A stretch of DNA of 64,000 nucleotides. It comes from Dryococelus australis. Lineage: Eukaryota; Arthropoda; Insecta; Phasmatodea; Phasmatidae. The notes below the pieces were generated by a model. It was not told the origin of the DNA, did not search any database, and was given only the letters and a program-made list of their open reading frames with translations. This document shows positions 44,093-55,798 of the stretch, piece by piece. The stretch lies in contig CM056993.1 of NCBI GenBank assembly GCA_029891345.1, positions 230,483,265-230,547,264 of the forward strand, in the 5' to 3' direction. The translations under genes and the position numbers were made by a program. Position 1 is the first letter of the stretch, and every line of letters begins with the position of its first letter.

Positions 44093-45258
44093 CGCCATCT
44101 TCAAGTGGTGGGGTTTCCCGCTACAATTCCTGAGTAGCCGATGCGGACAACGAGCGGTGAACGCAATGAAGATTAATTAACCTGTATATATTTTATTACG
44201 TGTACAATAAATTCTATGTTAAATAATCGGAACGTTGCACAAAGGTGAGAGACAAACTATAAAACAAATGACAGTAAAACACATGGAGGACTGCACTTAG
44301 CAATATGGCTGCCTCCTAATATGGCAGCCTCCAGAAACATATGTAAACACATGATGTACGAAAAAAAAGAAATATGGCCACCTCCAGTAACACGTATAAA
44401 CAAATGATGTACGAAAAAAACAAATATTGCCACCTCCAGGAACATATACACAAACATGGTGGCCTCCAGTAACATAACCACAAAGATGGCGACCTCCAGT
44501 AACATATAAACAAATATGGCTGCCTCTTGTAACATGTAAACAAATGACGAAAATTAAAATCAAGATGGCATAATGAGTATATGTGAGTAGAGTGGAGGAG
44601 AGGGAGTCAGTCGTCTGCTGGATTCGAACAGAGGTGAGTAATTGGGGTTTCGGGGGAGACCTCTGGAAATGTAAGTATTTTAATTAAAATTTTAAAAACA
44701 ATTTTTTAATAAAAAAAAATAACAGAGGGAAAATTTTATGGAAAAAGGTAATTTCAAGGGGGGAAAAGCGATAAATGGCCACTGGGGTTAAAGACTTTTT
44801 AATTAAAAGATTTTTAAAATAAAATTTTATAAAAATAAATTTTAAAACAATTTTTTAAAATTTTAATCGACTTTTGAATTAAATGTTTTAATATAATATT
44901 TTTTATAAATCTTTTAATTGATTTTTAATTTTTTGTGAGTTTTTAAAAATTGTTTGTATTTTTTGGGTCATTTCTGCGGATCCTTTAAAAAATTTTTCAA
45001 AATTTTTTTTAATAATTAAAAATAATTTCTAATAATAAATTTTTTCGGACTTTAAAAAAAAAAATCGAATTTTTTTTTTAGTGTTTTTGAGGTCAAAGGT
45101 GCACAGGGTCAACGTCAAAGGTCACACAGGTTGGGGGGGGGGTGAAAGGACAATGACATCCAAGATGGTGTTCGGGTGACGTGACAAGATGACGGTTACC
45201 CCGGCTCCGGCTCAGGTGCCAGACGCCAATGTCCTCAAACCGGCATATCTATACTACT
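44093..45258. repeat. Right terminal inverted repeat of element 2
   Basis: Reverse complement of 36435-37760, including an integrase tail at 44110-44160 ('FKWWGFP…' then frameshifted). The minisatellite (44290-44545) and the terminal CTATACTACT are clear. Confidence 0.88.
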
Positions 45259-45264
45259 TATGAG
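45259..45264. repeat. Right target-site duplication TATGAG
   Basis: Identical to 36429-36434. Confidence 0.9.
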
Positions 45265-46244
45265 TTATCTAATATTTAATTTAATCAAGGGCATCTTCAT
45301 CTAACACGAGGAGACAACTGAATTAAGAAAATGGCCATAATATGCGCGTGTGTTTGCACATAATAAGGTGGTGTAATTTGCAGACCCAGTAAACTAAATG
45401 GTTATGTAATTCTATTAATGATTCTATATGCCAAATTCTGGCACTATAAATTTAATTTTGAAATATAGTCACATTTGTGTGCTTTAGGAATTATGTTAAT
45501 AAGTTATATTAATTTATAAACACTACAATTTCATAAATAATTTTATTTCAGTTGCCAGAAATTAATATTTCCCGCGTTTTTACCAAATATTTAGAAATTT
45601 ATACTGACATAATCTGAACAGAAATCAACAAAATCACACATTAGCAATAATTACGAACTCAATTCGAACACGGCCAAAGTTTTGAAAATCTGGTAACCTT
45701 TTTATTAGTCAAATCGAACATATTTTCTTTCAAATTGCACAACAATCTTACAAATTTTTTTAGTTGTTACTTTAATTAAAGGATCCAGGTGTATTTACAG
45801 TTAAAACAAATAAGAGGTACATATTAGAAAATTGTAAAATATCTAGGCAACTCTATAATTTTCAGATTTAGCAAACTTTTTAAATTTATGTTTGGCTTTA
45901 ATTCAATAGATGCTCATGCTATAAATTCGTATATTGTGTGATCACTGGTACTATTTTAATTTAAGTAAAAGTAAAAAAACTATAAAACAATTCCATAGTT
46001 TTACAAAACCATACACTCAAGTAATGTGAAGGAGTGGCCATGTCCAGATAAACCCTCAAATAAATATATTCTCCAATGCCCTTTTAAAAGGCCCTATACT
46101 AGTGACAATGTGCTAGCTGCGATAAACTGGATTTTCAAGACAGATCTGCTGAACACCAAGAGCAAATAAGTGGAAGGGGAATATTCAATAATTTATCTCA
46201 GTAAACCACAATTAATGCCAGCAACACTGGTACAGTATCAACTA
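45265..46244. other. AT-rich sequence without gene
   Basis: No coding segment or recognisable repeat seen between element 2 and the Tc1-like relic. Confidence 0.5.
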
Positions 46245-46865
46245 CACGCCTCAAAAAAAGTTTTGCACCCCCTTTGTTTTGTTGGTTCATGAGGGATGTT
46301 AGTTTAGAGAGTTGTTCAATTACAAAATGACATCTGAATGAAAAATGTAACGACCCTTCTTATGTGTACGTGGACTTAATGCACGCAGTCTCGATACAGT
46401 CCGGAAGAGTGCGCTGTTACTGTAACCACTGGATACAACATGTAAAAACAGTGTGTGCCCTGTTCAACTGTATGAAACATGCCTCGATGGGTTATTACCG
46501 CATTTGATCGTACGCGTATAGTGACGTCGCGTCAACAAGACCTCCCTGTGAGGGGAATTGCCCGCCTCGTCGGTGTACACCGTAGTGACGTCGTTTGGTC
46601 ATACAGCTGGTATTGTGTTACACAATGTTGCACATCGTCCTAGAAGTGGTCGTCCGCAGTCAACAAAAGAAGCCACCGACCGTTATGTGCGAAACCTGGC
46701 TCACAGTAACCGAGAATACACTGCAACCAATTTGTGTAACGTCCTCCTGCAGGCAACTGGGAGGGCCGTCTCTATTAAGAAAATGCGACATCGTCTTCAT
46801 AGGGACAACCTACACACAAGAGTTCCTTGGCGAGCACCTGCACGTACACAGATATTTGCTCAATC
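46245..46865 (+). pseudogene. Truncated Tc1-like element, transposase N-terminal part
   Basis: After TA (46243-46244) the terminal repeat CACGCCTCAAAAAAAGTTTT appears. The transposase relic reads 'RQQDLPVRGIARLVGVHRSD' (helix-turn-helix), then 'VAHRPRSGRPQSTKEATDRY' with the GRPR-type hook, and 'RHRLHRDNLHTRVPWRAPAR'. It stops near 46865 with no catalytic domain and no right end; it is a different lineage from the copy at 29951-31377. Confidence 0.75.
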
Positions 46866-48293
46866 TGCAATTCAGACTAACAAATTTAGCGTTATATATT
46901 TTACAAATTCCTTACCAGAAATAAATTCGAAACATGTTTCATGAAAACAATTGCTTACCAGCCTTTATCAACACAGCACTTCCACAGTGATTTTAATCGG
47001 TATTGACATATGAAATTTGTATTACTATAGGCCTATAGTGTTATACACGTTACACATATGCCTATATATATGCATATGTGTGTGTGTGTAAGTTTCATTT
47101 AATCAAAAACACAGCACTTTAATGTTAACGACAATATGAATGGTTTATTGGAAATAGTGTTCTGGTTTGGCGTTTCGAAAGAGATGCAAAAAATAAGAAG
47201 GTTATATAAATTATTGAAATGTAATCTCGGTTTTGCAACATACCTTTTCTTTTGACAGAATGAACTTTTATACAGGAATCGTATTTTAAAAGCCTTTTTG
47301 ATGATGTCATTTCAATTTGTGTGGTTTTAATTGTTTCCTTTTTTGTTCGTTCAGTAGAAATACCTCAACAGATTTATCCACTGAGACGAAACTCGTCTTA
47401 CTATATATTTATATATTTTTAAGTGTACTACTAAAACTGGGAGTTAAGTTTTCTGTATTATGATACTTAAAACATTTATTACTCGTCTTATATTATTGAT
47501 ATTACTACTACTAATTGACTTTACTGTTACACACACCGTTCGTTTATTAAAATATTTTAACATTCAGTATATACAGTGCTACAAGAGTTGTGTGTATTGT
47601 TATGTTATATTAATTATATTATTAGATAAATTATAACAAAATATCAAAACTAAAATATCAAATTATTAAAAAGTAGTTACTTTTGGAAAAAAAAAAAAAA
47701 AAAACATGTGCCTTACTATGTCACTGACTGAATTAATAGTGAGGCAGGAATCTTATATTTAAGAATGGGATTGTGTTTATAACTATTTAGTGGTTTTTAT
47801 AGTTGTGCAGATACCATATTTAGTGGTTTTTCTAGTTGTGCAGATACCATATTTAGTGGTTATTCTAGTTGTGCAGATACCATATTTATTGATGGAATAC
47901 ATATTAGCGCAATTCTTATAAAAGCGTAATTTTTAGCCTTCTTTAACCAACATTTTACCTTTTTCCAATTTTTTTTCTTTTCTTTTTTTTTTTTTTTTTA
48001 CTGAGCTACATTTACAGAAAATTTACTGAAAAATGGAGTTCATTTAGGTTACATTAAAATTAACGCCCAGATACGTTTTTTTTTCGAAAGTAACGAAAAG
48101 TATTTGAAGTTACTTTGTGCACTTATGTAACTTAACTGAAGTTACTCATAAAATATAACTTACCCCAGGACTGTTGTGGCGGATATAGAGAACCTCTTGA
48201 GGGGCAGGACACTGTGCATTGCATGCCCACCGCATTATTACAGTGTTTTCACAGCCGTCTGAGCAATTTTGAATGTCCTGCTTAACATCTATA
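46866..48293. other. AT-rich sequence with simple repeats
   Basis: Contains poly(A) at 47687-47704 and a poly(T)-rich stretch at about 47969-47999; no gene seen. Confidence 0.5.
47786..47884. repeat. 33-bp tandem repeat, 3 copies
   Basis: Unit TTTAGTGGTTTTTCTAGTTG then TGCAGATACCATA, three near-identical copies in a row. Confidence 0.9.
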
Positions 48294-48634
48294 GACTATT
48301 CACGGTAAACCGAGCACATTGGCTGGCTAGTTCTCAGTAAAGTTGGTAACAACAGAAGAAAAGTAGGTCCACGTCTAACGTTGTGTTACGTAAACATTTG
48401 TGGAGATTTTAATGCTTTATTTTGCTTTAAATGCATACTACTAGTATAAGAGTTAACATAATTGTGAACTATTAATTTTCCTAATAATTTCACAATTTCA
48501 CTTGACCGAAGCATGAATGAAATTATCAGGCCCATTTCGATGTTAATTTTACACATAGTGGAAGAATACAGAATTTAATTACAAGTAGATCAAAAGCAGG
48601 GCTTTAAAAAGTGCACAGTTTACTTTAAATAACC
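48294..48634 (+). mobile_element. MITE family M1, diverged copy
   Basis: Starts CTATTCACGGTAAACCGAGC and ends in the inverted equivalent (GGTTATTTAAAGTAAACTGT in reverse complement). The internal 'AGGCCCATTTCGATGTTAAT' block is in inverse order relative to 48868-49268. Confidence 0.55.
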
Positions 48635-48867
48635 TATATTTTTATACACGTCATGTATTATTCTGCCATATGTACAGTTATCATTGACCTAATCACTTTA
48701 TTCATGCGTCCCCAAGTTAACATGTAACATTATCAAAACAGTTAGAAATTTTACCTGATTGCTCTTTTTACACTATACGCCTAGAGCATTTAAGCAACAT
48801 AAAGCATCAGAAATGTTTTACTAAAATTCTATTTTAATGTTAAGACATGCCGTGAACAGTCCGTATA

Positions 48868-49268
48868 GGCTGTTCACGGTAAAATTCGCACTTTTGAAAG
48901 CCCCCCTTAAGATCTAATTGTATGCATCTGGTGTATTCTTCCACCTTATGTAAAATTAACATTGCCATGGGCCTCATCAGTTTATTCATGCATCGGTCAA
49001 GTAAAACTGTGAAATTTTTAGGAAAGTAAATAATATACAAATCTGCTCATTTTCACACTTCGATGCACTAAGAAACAGAAAGCGAAAGAAATAATTTAAG
49101 TTATCGCATATGGTTATCTAACACATTTTATTTGAACTATTTTCCATCCATCGTTACCAATTTTACTAGGCAAGTGTCACTCAGCGTGGCCATTAAAATG
49201 CACGTGTTCGTGGGCAGTAACATTTTCTAATGTTCATTTTAAAAGTGTTCAGTTTATCATGAACAGCC
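48868..49268 (+). mobile_element. MITE family M1, best copy (401 bp)
   Basis: Terminal inverted repeats: GGCTGTTCACGGTAAAATTC at the left and, in reverse complement, GGCTGTTCATGATAAACTGA at the right. Shares 'CATTGCCATGGGCCTCATCA' with other copies. No coding capacity. Confidence 0.75.
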
Positions 49269-49672
49269 TTTACCTGAAAGCACAATTTTAGTGCTACATG
49301 TAAATGTCAGTGCTTAGTGGATAAACTACCAGAAAATTTTTATAATCCTCTTTTTCTATACGAATTATATTAATACTGCTCTATTATAAATGTACTTGTT
49401 TTCAATAATAATCATATTTTTTCATTATATCAACCACCAAAACCTTGGGGGGGGGGGGAAGTTCTGAAGCCCATTTATCCCCCTCCCCCTGGGACGCAGA
49501 TAAAGCAGAATTTCTGGTAAAGTTTGAATCGGTGTCACTGAAATGCCCTCAGCTCACTGTGTCTTGGTGGACTGACCTGCGAACCTGTCAATCCACAGTT
49601 TCCACGCCATCTTCCAGTCGGCTCCGGCCATTCTTTGCGTCGGCGAGGAAGATAGATTTACCTTCGAGTATA

Positions 49673-50078
49673 GGCTGTTCGCGGTAGAATGAGCACTTCC
49701 GAAAGCCCTCCTTAAGATGCATCTTGTGTATTCATCAGCAGAGTGTAATATTAACATTGCAATGGGCCTGATCACGTTATATATGCGTCGGCCAAATGAA
49801 ACTGTGATACTATTATAAAAGCAAATATTCTAATTTTTGTTCATTCGTAATCCTATATGCATTAAGAAAACAGGAAACAAGAGAAATAATTCCACAATCC
49901 ACAAATGTCGATGTAACACTTTTAATTTGACGTTAAGACATGGAACTACTTTCATCCCGTCGTAACCATCTTTACTGGGAGCATGCATGTCACTGTTTCC
50001 GTTGAAATATTCGTAAGTAGGGGCAGTGATATTTATTAAAGATTAATTTCGAAAGTGCCCACTTTATCATGAACAGCT
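49673..50078 (+). mobile_element. MITE family M1, second good copy (406 bp)
   Basis: Left GGCTGTTCGCGGTAGAATGA, right reverse complement AGCTGTTCATGATAAAGTGG; internal blocks match 48868-49268 in the same orientation. Confidence 0.72.
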
Positions 50079-50897
50079 TTTAGGACAGCCGGCTCTGCCT
50101 GGCGCCAGACTTCTCTCATCAACTATAATTGTTGTTTATATTCGGCGCAGGTGGTCCCTTACAATGTATTTTTAACAAATGGGATATGCAGAATGCCAAA
50201 GTTGTCAGCAATAGGTCTAATCGTAACACATATATTCAAATACAACAGTTGGTACTTTGATGCTTCATGAGGCGGGGACACCATACTACCAGGAAAAATT
50301 CGTCGAACTACAAAAAAAAAAAAAAAAAAAAAAGAATCGATAGAAATTACACAAAAATATTTGAAAACTTTTAAACCTTCATTTACTCAAATAAAAGACT
50401 TTCCCGTAAATTTCACAAAACGTTCCTTGAATATCTCCACAAATTTGCCACTAGATATTTGTGTGATTCCGGCATATAAAAAGGGACTACGAGAAATAAA
50501 ATATTTAGTTTTTGTTATGTAGGTGTTTACCAAGGTATAAGAACAAATTTAAAAAAATTCAAAATATTTGGCGTGGCGTGGGATTTGAACTTCAGCCAAA
50601 AATACCGTTAGCAATGACTCTCACTGCTTTACTAGCACAGCCTATGTGGCCAGAAAGTACTTTTCACGTGTCATTTAATAAATGTAAAGCGGGGAACTTT
50701 TTTAATTTCGTAGAATTTTTGAGTTTTTGAAGGGTGGTTAACTGTTTCAAGTGGCTCGTAATAGTGTTTTGGGTTTGAAAAAGTAAATTTAATTGGCAGG
50801 GACGATTGTCTACGTAAATATGTGTAGAACACTTTGTATTTACTCGCCATTGTTCGTTCCCGAAACACATATGGAACTCAGTTACGTTTTATTTCAG

Positions 50898-51130
50898 GGG
50901 AGTGCGGTGGTGTAGTGGTTAGACTACTTACCTCTCACCTAGGCGAACCGGATTCGATTCTCGACGAGGCCACTCCCGGATTTTCGCATGTGGGAATCGT
51001 GTCGACAGGTGCCGCTGGCCGGTGGGAATTTCGGGAAACTCACCACGCTCCACTATCACCTTGTTTCATCCTCATCAGCTCTCAAGACCTCGATGTTAAG
51101 AGCCACCCAAATCTCTCACGCACTCCGTCT
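50898..51130 (+). mobile_element. tRNA-derived SINE, family A
   Basis: Starts GGGGAGTGCGGTGGTGTAGTGGTTAG-like sequence, with an A box (TGGTGTAGTGG), a B box (CGGATTCGATTC), a middle 'GATTTTCGCATGTGGGAATC' and the tail 'TCAGCTCTCAAGACCTCGAT' plus GTTAAGAG. Only the 5' part and tail remain; the central block of the copy at 6408-6668 is shortened. The stretches beside it (50079-50897 and 51131-51523) show no gene. Confidence 0.78.
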
Positions 51131-51529
51131 TGTGTCATTACGAAGTGCGTTTCCTTATATTAACCATATAGTTCCGTAAGAAAGTTCCATGTGTAAGGGA
51201 ATCCTTAACTGTGCACGTAGCTTAACACTTATGGATGATCTGTGCGTGAGCGACAGCAACAGACGAGTTCTAATTTCTATATTCACGGTTCTGCCCTGAC
51301 AGTCTCACATCTCCCTGCACCTTGTAAAATTTATGATGTGTTTTGAGTAGGTGAGAAAGGAAAAATACTTGACTATTTCCTTTTTCATAAGTTGTGAAAG
51401 TAAAGCGAGACTTCGCCTACCAGTAGGCGGTGGCGAAGTGCACTGAAGACATTTCCGCCGAATTTTCAATAATTATGCTCGTGCACCTACATGTGAAGTC
51501 CTGCATAGGAGCGAAGAATAATTAAGGCT

Positions 51530-52940
51530 AGTAGTATAGTTCTCATGTTCTGGGACATGATTCATGAGTAGGATTCGGGATTCGCCCGCCATCTTGGATG
51601 ATGTCACAACCACTATCTTGGATTCCGTGTCCTTCACCTTGACCTTTGTCAGCTGTCTTGTAACATGCCGCCATATTGTTTTGCCTGTTATCTTGTTTCC
51701 AGTCGCCATTTTTTTCCACCTGTCATGTTGTTCACGTCCTCCTTCTAGCTCCAACAGCCATTTTGTTTTCAACCACCATTTTGTTGTCGCTCACAATATT
51801 GTAAATCTTGTTTCTGTCCATCATATTGTTTCCGCCTGTCATCCTGTTTCCACCCACAATCTTGTCTCTGCCTACAAACTTATTCACCAATTACTCAACT
51901 TTGTTTCACCCCGCCATCTTGCTTTCATTTGTCCTTCGTTAAAATACCACCTGCTAGGAGCGTTGGTGTCGCTCTCGCTCGGTCGCTATGTTTCTCCTGG
52001 AGTTGACCGCTAGGAGCAGTGCCATTTAATTATCGCAAATCTAAAAATATCATCTGGAGTAGGGCGGGATCAAACTGCCGAACCTTGGGTCGTCAACATT
52101 GTCGACCCCTTAGACCACTCGGCCACCGAGACAGGTAGGGATATAAGGTTTTAAATGTGGTTTATGCATTGTTACACTCCTCACCCACTCAGAAAATTAT
52201 AAAAAATTGTAAATAATAAAAACTATAATTTTAAAAATCGAGGAAATATAACATTAACTCACACTCACACCACAGCCCCCTACCCCTTTCACTGCCCTCA
52301 CCACAACTCTCCCAATAAAAAAGAATAGAAAGAAATTAATAAAATAAATCTAAAAATCGAGGAACATATAATATAACCCACCCTACACCCCCAAAGTCAC
52401 TTCAACCCTCCGCTTTAATAATAATCGAAATAATAGTTTTAAAAATCGAGGAACATATAATGAAAACCCACCTACACCTCCACAACCCTAACCAACAAAC
52501 ACCTCTGCACCCTATACTCATGCTCCTCTCCCAAAATTAACCATGGGCATAAAGTAACAAATTATTCCTTCACCCATACTAATCAAGTTTATCTGCCTAG
52601 TGGCAACTAAATTACACCTTTAACACATATATCTTTGCCATTATTGGATACTAGATAATATCTGTAACTATTTTTTCAAGCATCAACTGCAAGAGATAAA
52701 TTACTGCCGGAAAGAGTGCTATCGACTTGTATCGAATGGCGACTATACTCCCTGCAAAGTATGCAAATTAATATATTTAATTATTTTGTTTTATTTTGAA
52801 ACATAATTGATTTTAATTTAAATATTTTGTATTAAAATTAAAGTTTTTTAATAAATAAAACATACCATATTAAAAAAATCTAATTTTATTTGCTAATGTA
52901 CGAAATGAAGAAACGCATAAGCACATTTGAAAATTGATCT
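51530..52940. repeat. Left terminal inverted repeat of element 3
   Basis: Matches 59225-60691 in reverse complement: 'TTCTGGGACATGATTCATGA' near the end, many 'CATCTTG'-bearing short repeats, the tRNA-like segment, roughly 100-bp units holding 'AAAAATCGAGGAACATATAA', and an inner AT-rich part. Confidence 0.85.
52064..52135 (-). repeat. tRNA-Ser/Leu-like segment in left TIR of element 3
   Basis: On the minus strand: TCGGTGGCCGAGTGGTCTAA (A box GGCCGAGTGG) and GCAGTTTGATCCCGCCC (B box). The acceptor ends do not pair, so this is a tRNA-derived repeat, not a working tRNA gene. Confidence 0.6.
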
Positions 52941-52993
52941 TTTACACTTTGTTTTGTGTATTGGAAGGCACTGTATCCTTGCGAGTCCTTAGT

Positions 52994-53280
52994 TCAGGGG
53001 TGAATCCAGAAATTTTTTCGGGGAGGAGCTGAATATTTTTCCCCCATTTATTCAGAAAACTAAGTTTTGATGTATATGAGGAAATCATATGTGCAGTTAA
53101 TAACAAGCAGATAAATATAAAGATTCCCATTTTAATATAGGATGTAAAAAATGTGTAATATGGGTAGTAACAAATATATAGATATCTTTATTGACTTTTG
53201 ATGATAGGGTTTAAACAAATGTTACAATTTGGGGGGGGGGGGGTGGCTGCAGCCCCCTCAGCCCCACTGGATACGTCCCT
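52994..53280. mobile_element. MITE with CAGGGGTGAATCCAG ends inside element 3
   Basis: Starts CAGGGGTGAATCCAGAAATT and ends CCACTGGATACGTCCCTTT, inverted relatives, with a G-run of 14 in between. This end type is widespread in animal hAT-like MITEs. The 8-bp flanks CCTTAGTT and TTTTTATT agree at 5 of 8 positions. Confidence 0.5.
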
Positions 53281-54054
53281 TTTTTATTTCCATGGGTGAT
53301 CGGTGTATTGTTTAAAACACTGTTTGCAGACACGAACTTTGTGCCCATGCAGAGTAATCTGTGAGTTAGCCAGTTGTGAAATGTTTTTTATGTAACAATA
53401 ATGTGAAATGTTCTTTATTTCGTCCTTCAGGTTTCTCGATATTAATCACACATGTTGGCACCACTATTCCCCTAGCATTCTCAGAGTACATATTTACGCA
53501 CACACCAAGGTTGTTGTTCTCAAACACCCTCATTTGCGCAGATGAATTGAAAAATCAAGTACTTTAAAATAAATCTTTGCTTTCACCTCGACATAAATTT
53601 TGCCCACACACTGCGGGTGCGATGACTTAACAAATACAGCCAACATTGAACACTTGAAACATTGGTTGTCATAAGTGTGGGGATTGATTATGGCATGTTC
53701 GTGTTTGATAAAGTTTGAAAGGTCAACATATGTCGATAACTTACTGTGGTATTTCCTAATGGGGGAAGGCCACGCAATCAAATAGGGTTTATGCATAAGC
53801 AAAACATGTGAAGCACTCTTACAAGATGTAGCTTTAAATTAATGGCAATGTCATGTCTAATCTCTTTATATAAAACTCAATCAAAATACAATTGACACAA
53901 CTTATACAATCTTTACATTACTTTAAAGTGGGGGAGTTGATTCATATAATTAACACAATTATTATCAGCCATGATACCAGTGTATAATAAAGTCTGTGCA
54001 GTAACTCAAACGATATCACCTTGTTAATGATGTCTAAGGCTGCTTGCAGAAGTC
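53281..54054. other. Element 3 internal sequence without recognised gene
   Basis: AT-rich, several short frames on both strands, none conserved in elements 1 or 2. Confidence 0.45.
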
Positions 54055-54900
54055 TTAGGTGGCAGCTGTCCAGCGGCAGGCCAGCGACAGGCCGTGCTTC
54101 AGTCCTCTGCGCACGCTAAATACTCTGTCCCGGATTGTTACGAATATCTGTATCAATAAAATCTCGCTGCTCGTGGCCTCGTCATGAATACTATCGTGGT
54201 TGGGATGGTTTCCAGCCAAGCGCAGGAGACAGCTTGGTAAATCACAGCGCTGTGGAGGTTTAATCTCTATGTTACATGGCGGAAACCCATTGCACATATT
54301 CATATGCAACCTCAGACCATCCTGCCACTACGTCGACACCCCGCACTTCAAACACATGTACTGTATTTGGGTAGGGCTCTCTATACAGCCATGGTTATCA
54401 TGTCGTTGGATTTTGCTGCTACAAGCTAAGGCATTTTCACAAAAGCGACATTTGCAACTTTGGAATGGTTCAGCAGAGGTGTTTGTCCATACAGTTATTT
54501 CTGGAAGAGATATCGATGGTCCAGTTGGCGATGCAGTTGTCACAGCTGAAGAACTGGATGACACTTTTGCAGTCCACATGTCAAACATCCCCAAAGACCC
54601 TGGAAATTCTGGTAGACACGTAGATGCCTCAGCCGAAGACGTATATTGATATGACTAAAGAGGAAGAAGTCGATGGCACTTCTGGTACCACACACACACA
54701 AAGAAGACGAAAGTGGCATTGGTACCATGCCCAATAGCAGATGACAGTGGTGCTAATGTAGGCAGCCCATCCGAAGAGGTCGATGGCGATGCTACTTTAG
54801 GCATGCTGCTAGAAAAAGTAGATGGCACTGCTGATACCAGTCCCGAAGAAGTCGATGGTACTGCCATAGCTACCATTAGCTCTAGAATTTCTGAATACAT
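54055..54900 (-). pseudogene. Possible Ser/Thr-rich, zinc-finger-like viral protein
   Basis: Three minus-strand frames in series (54655-54900, 54540-54734 / 54328-54594, 54055-54309) look like one gene with frameshifts. The N-terminal part is Ser/Pro/Thr-rich with 'AVPSTSSG'-type repeats. The central part has 'CKCRFCENALACSSKIQRHD' followed by 'NHGC' and 'YMCLKCG', Cys/His spacing suggestive of zinc fingers. The C-terminal part is basic. It has no counterpart in elements 1 or 2 as seen here. A plus-strand Asp/Glu-rich frame at 54713-54937 overlaps it and cannot be excluded as the true one. Function unknown; DNA binding would be a guess. Confidence 0.4.
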
Positions 54901-54939
54901 CGCAGATGCAAAATATGTCGTCGACTGTAAAAGCTAAAT

Positions 54940-55317
54940 GAGGCAATAAACACTTCCTTCGACAAACTGGAGATCCCCCACAAGGTGCCACTATTTATAC
55001 CGATTGCATCCCCCCTTCCTTATATTCTTCCCTCTGCAACTCCATACCCTCTCCCTTCCATCTGACACACTGCCTGGTGTGTCACCTGGCAAAGATCGTA
55101 AACCTGAAATCACGTGTACATTCCCTGGACCATCTGTGCGAATTCAACCTACATCAGCATTGCCCCATGGATTATATAGTCTTTCTTTAAGTCTTATGAA
55201 TAAGGGTAAAACCATAATAATAAAATAGTTGTACACACACAAAATTTGTTTTACATATAAATACATAACTGCCTTAAGACAAAAAGTATTCAGTTTCTGT
55301 TCATGTTTGAAAAAATA
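54940..55317. other. Spacer between zinc-finger-like and HGLEWD genes
   Basis: Pyrimidine-rich and AT-rich; no conserved coding block seen. Confidence 0.45.
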
Positions 55318-55798
55318 ATGTTCTTCGGAACCATCATCATGATGACTTCTTGTCTAGCCCTAGGCGGCAGATTCATGGTCCAAGGACAAGGCACACTATT
55401 TCCACAGCAGCTATGCATTTCTCCATTCGTGTGTCCAGTCAGGTTCTGATCTTTCTCAGTCATGTTGCTGCTGGTCGTCGAAAAGTTTCACCAGCTTGCA
55501 CAACAAAGGTCACCTGTACTCGAACTGCAGGTCGATGATTTCAACTTCGTTTTTACACAAGTCGCTTACCATTTTTTTCTGTTCGGGTCTCGTCATGTAA
55601 GTTAGTCCTCATGGATACTGCATCAGCAAGTCATGCAGCACGTTTCCCACTTGGTGGTACAGAATCTTACCTTCGTCCCACTCCAGTCCGTGATGGTACT
55701 TGGTCAGCCAGTTGTTAGTCTTCTTGCTTTTCTCGTCCAACAGTTTCCTTGAGCACGGTAACACTCTGGTTCGAGAAGTATTGTAGATTACAGTACAT
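55318..55798 (-). pseudogene. HGLEWD-type conserved viral protein
   Basis: Starts at the ATG complementary to 55796-55798, in a start region colinear with element 1 ('MYCNLQYFSNQS', then 'VLKE'). About 60-70 bp are then deleted and the frame resumes with 'KLLDEKSKKTNNWLTKYHHG' and 'HGLEWDEG', 'YHQVGNVLHDLLMQYP', and later 'VEIIDLQFEYR'. At least three stops follow. Same family as 5606-6155, with the H-G-L-E-W-D motif intact here. Function unknown. Confidence 0.65.

Larger units (their letters stand above)
36435..45258. mobile_element. Element 2: complete 8.8-kb Maverick/Polinton-like element
   Basis: Both ends are visible: AGTAGTATAGATATGCCG on the left and its reverse complement on the right. 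They are flanked by a perfect 6-bp duplication TATGAG (36429-36434 and 45259-45264), the duplication size typical of Polintons/Mavericks. Long TIRs of over 1 kb enclose integrase, DPNEL protein, helical protein and packaging ATPase on the minus strand, and PLA2/minor virion protein, protease, penton-like and major capsid proteins on the plus strand. Canonical Polintons are about 15-20 kb and encode DNA polymerase B; none is present here and there is no space for one. The HGLEWD gene is absent in this copy. All genes have lesions, fewest in integrase. Confidence 0.93.

Noticed and set aside
36435..45258. DNA polymerase B gene in the elements
   Set aside because: I looked for polymerase motifs (for example an intact YGDTD-like block) in all internal frames and saw none; internal space is fully used by other genes.
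52064..52135. tRNA gene on the minus strand (and 60078-60150 on the plus strand)
   Set aside because: A and B boxes are present but the acceptor stem does not pair and the anticodon arm is not credible; tRNA-derived repeat inside TIRs.
54713..54937. Asp/Glu-rich plus-strand ORF in element 3
   Set aside because: Overlaps the Ser/Thr-rich minus-strand frame that fits the direction of neighbouring viral genes; the alternation looks like a shadow, although not disproved.
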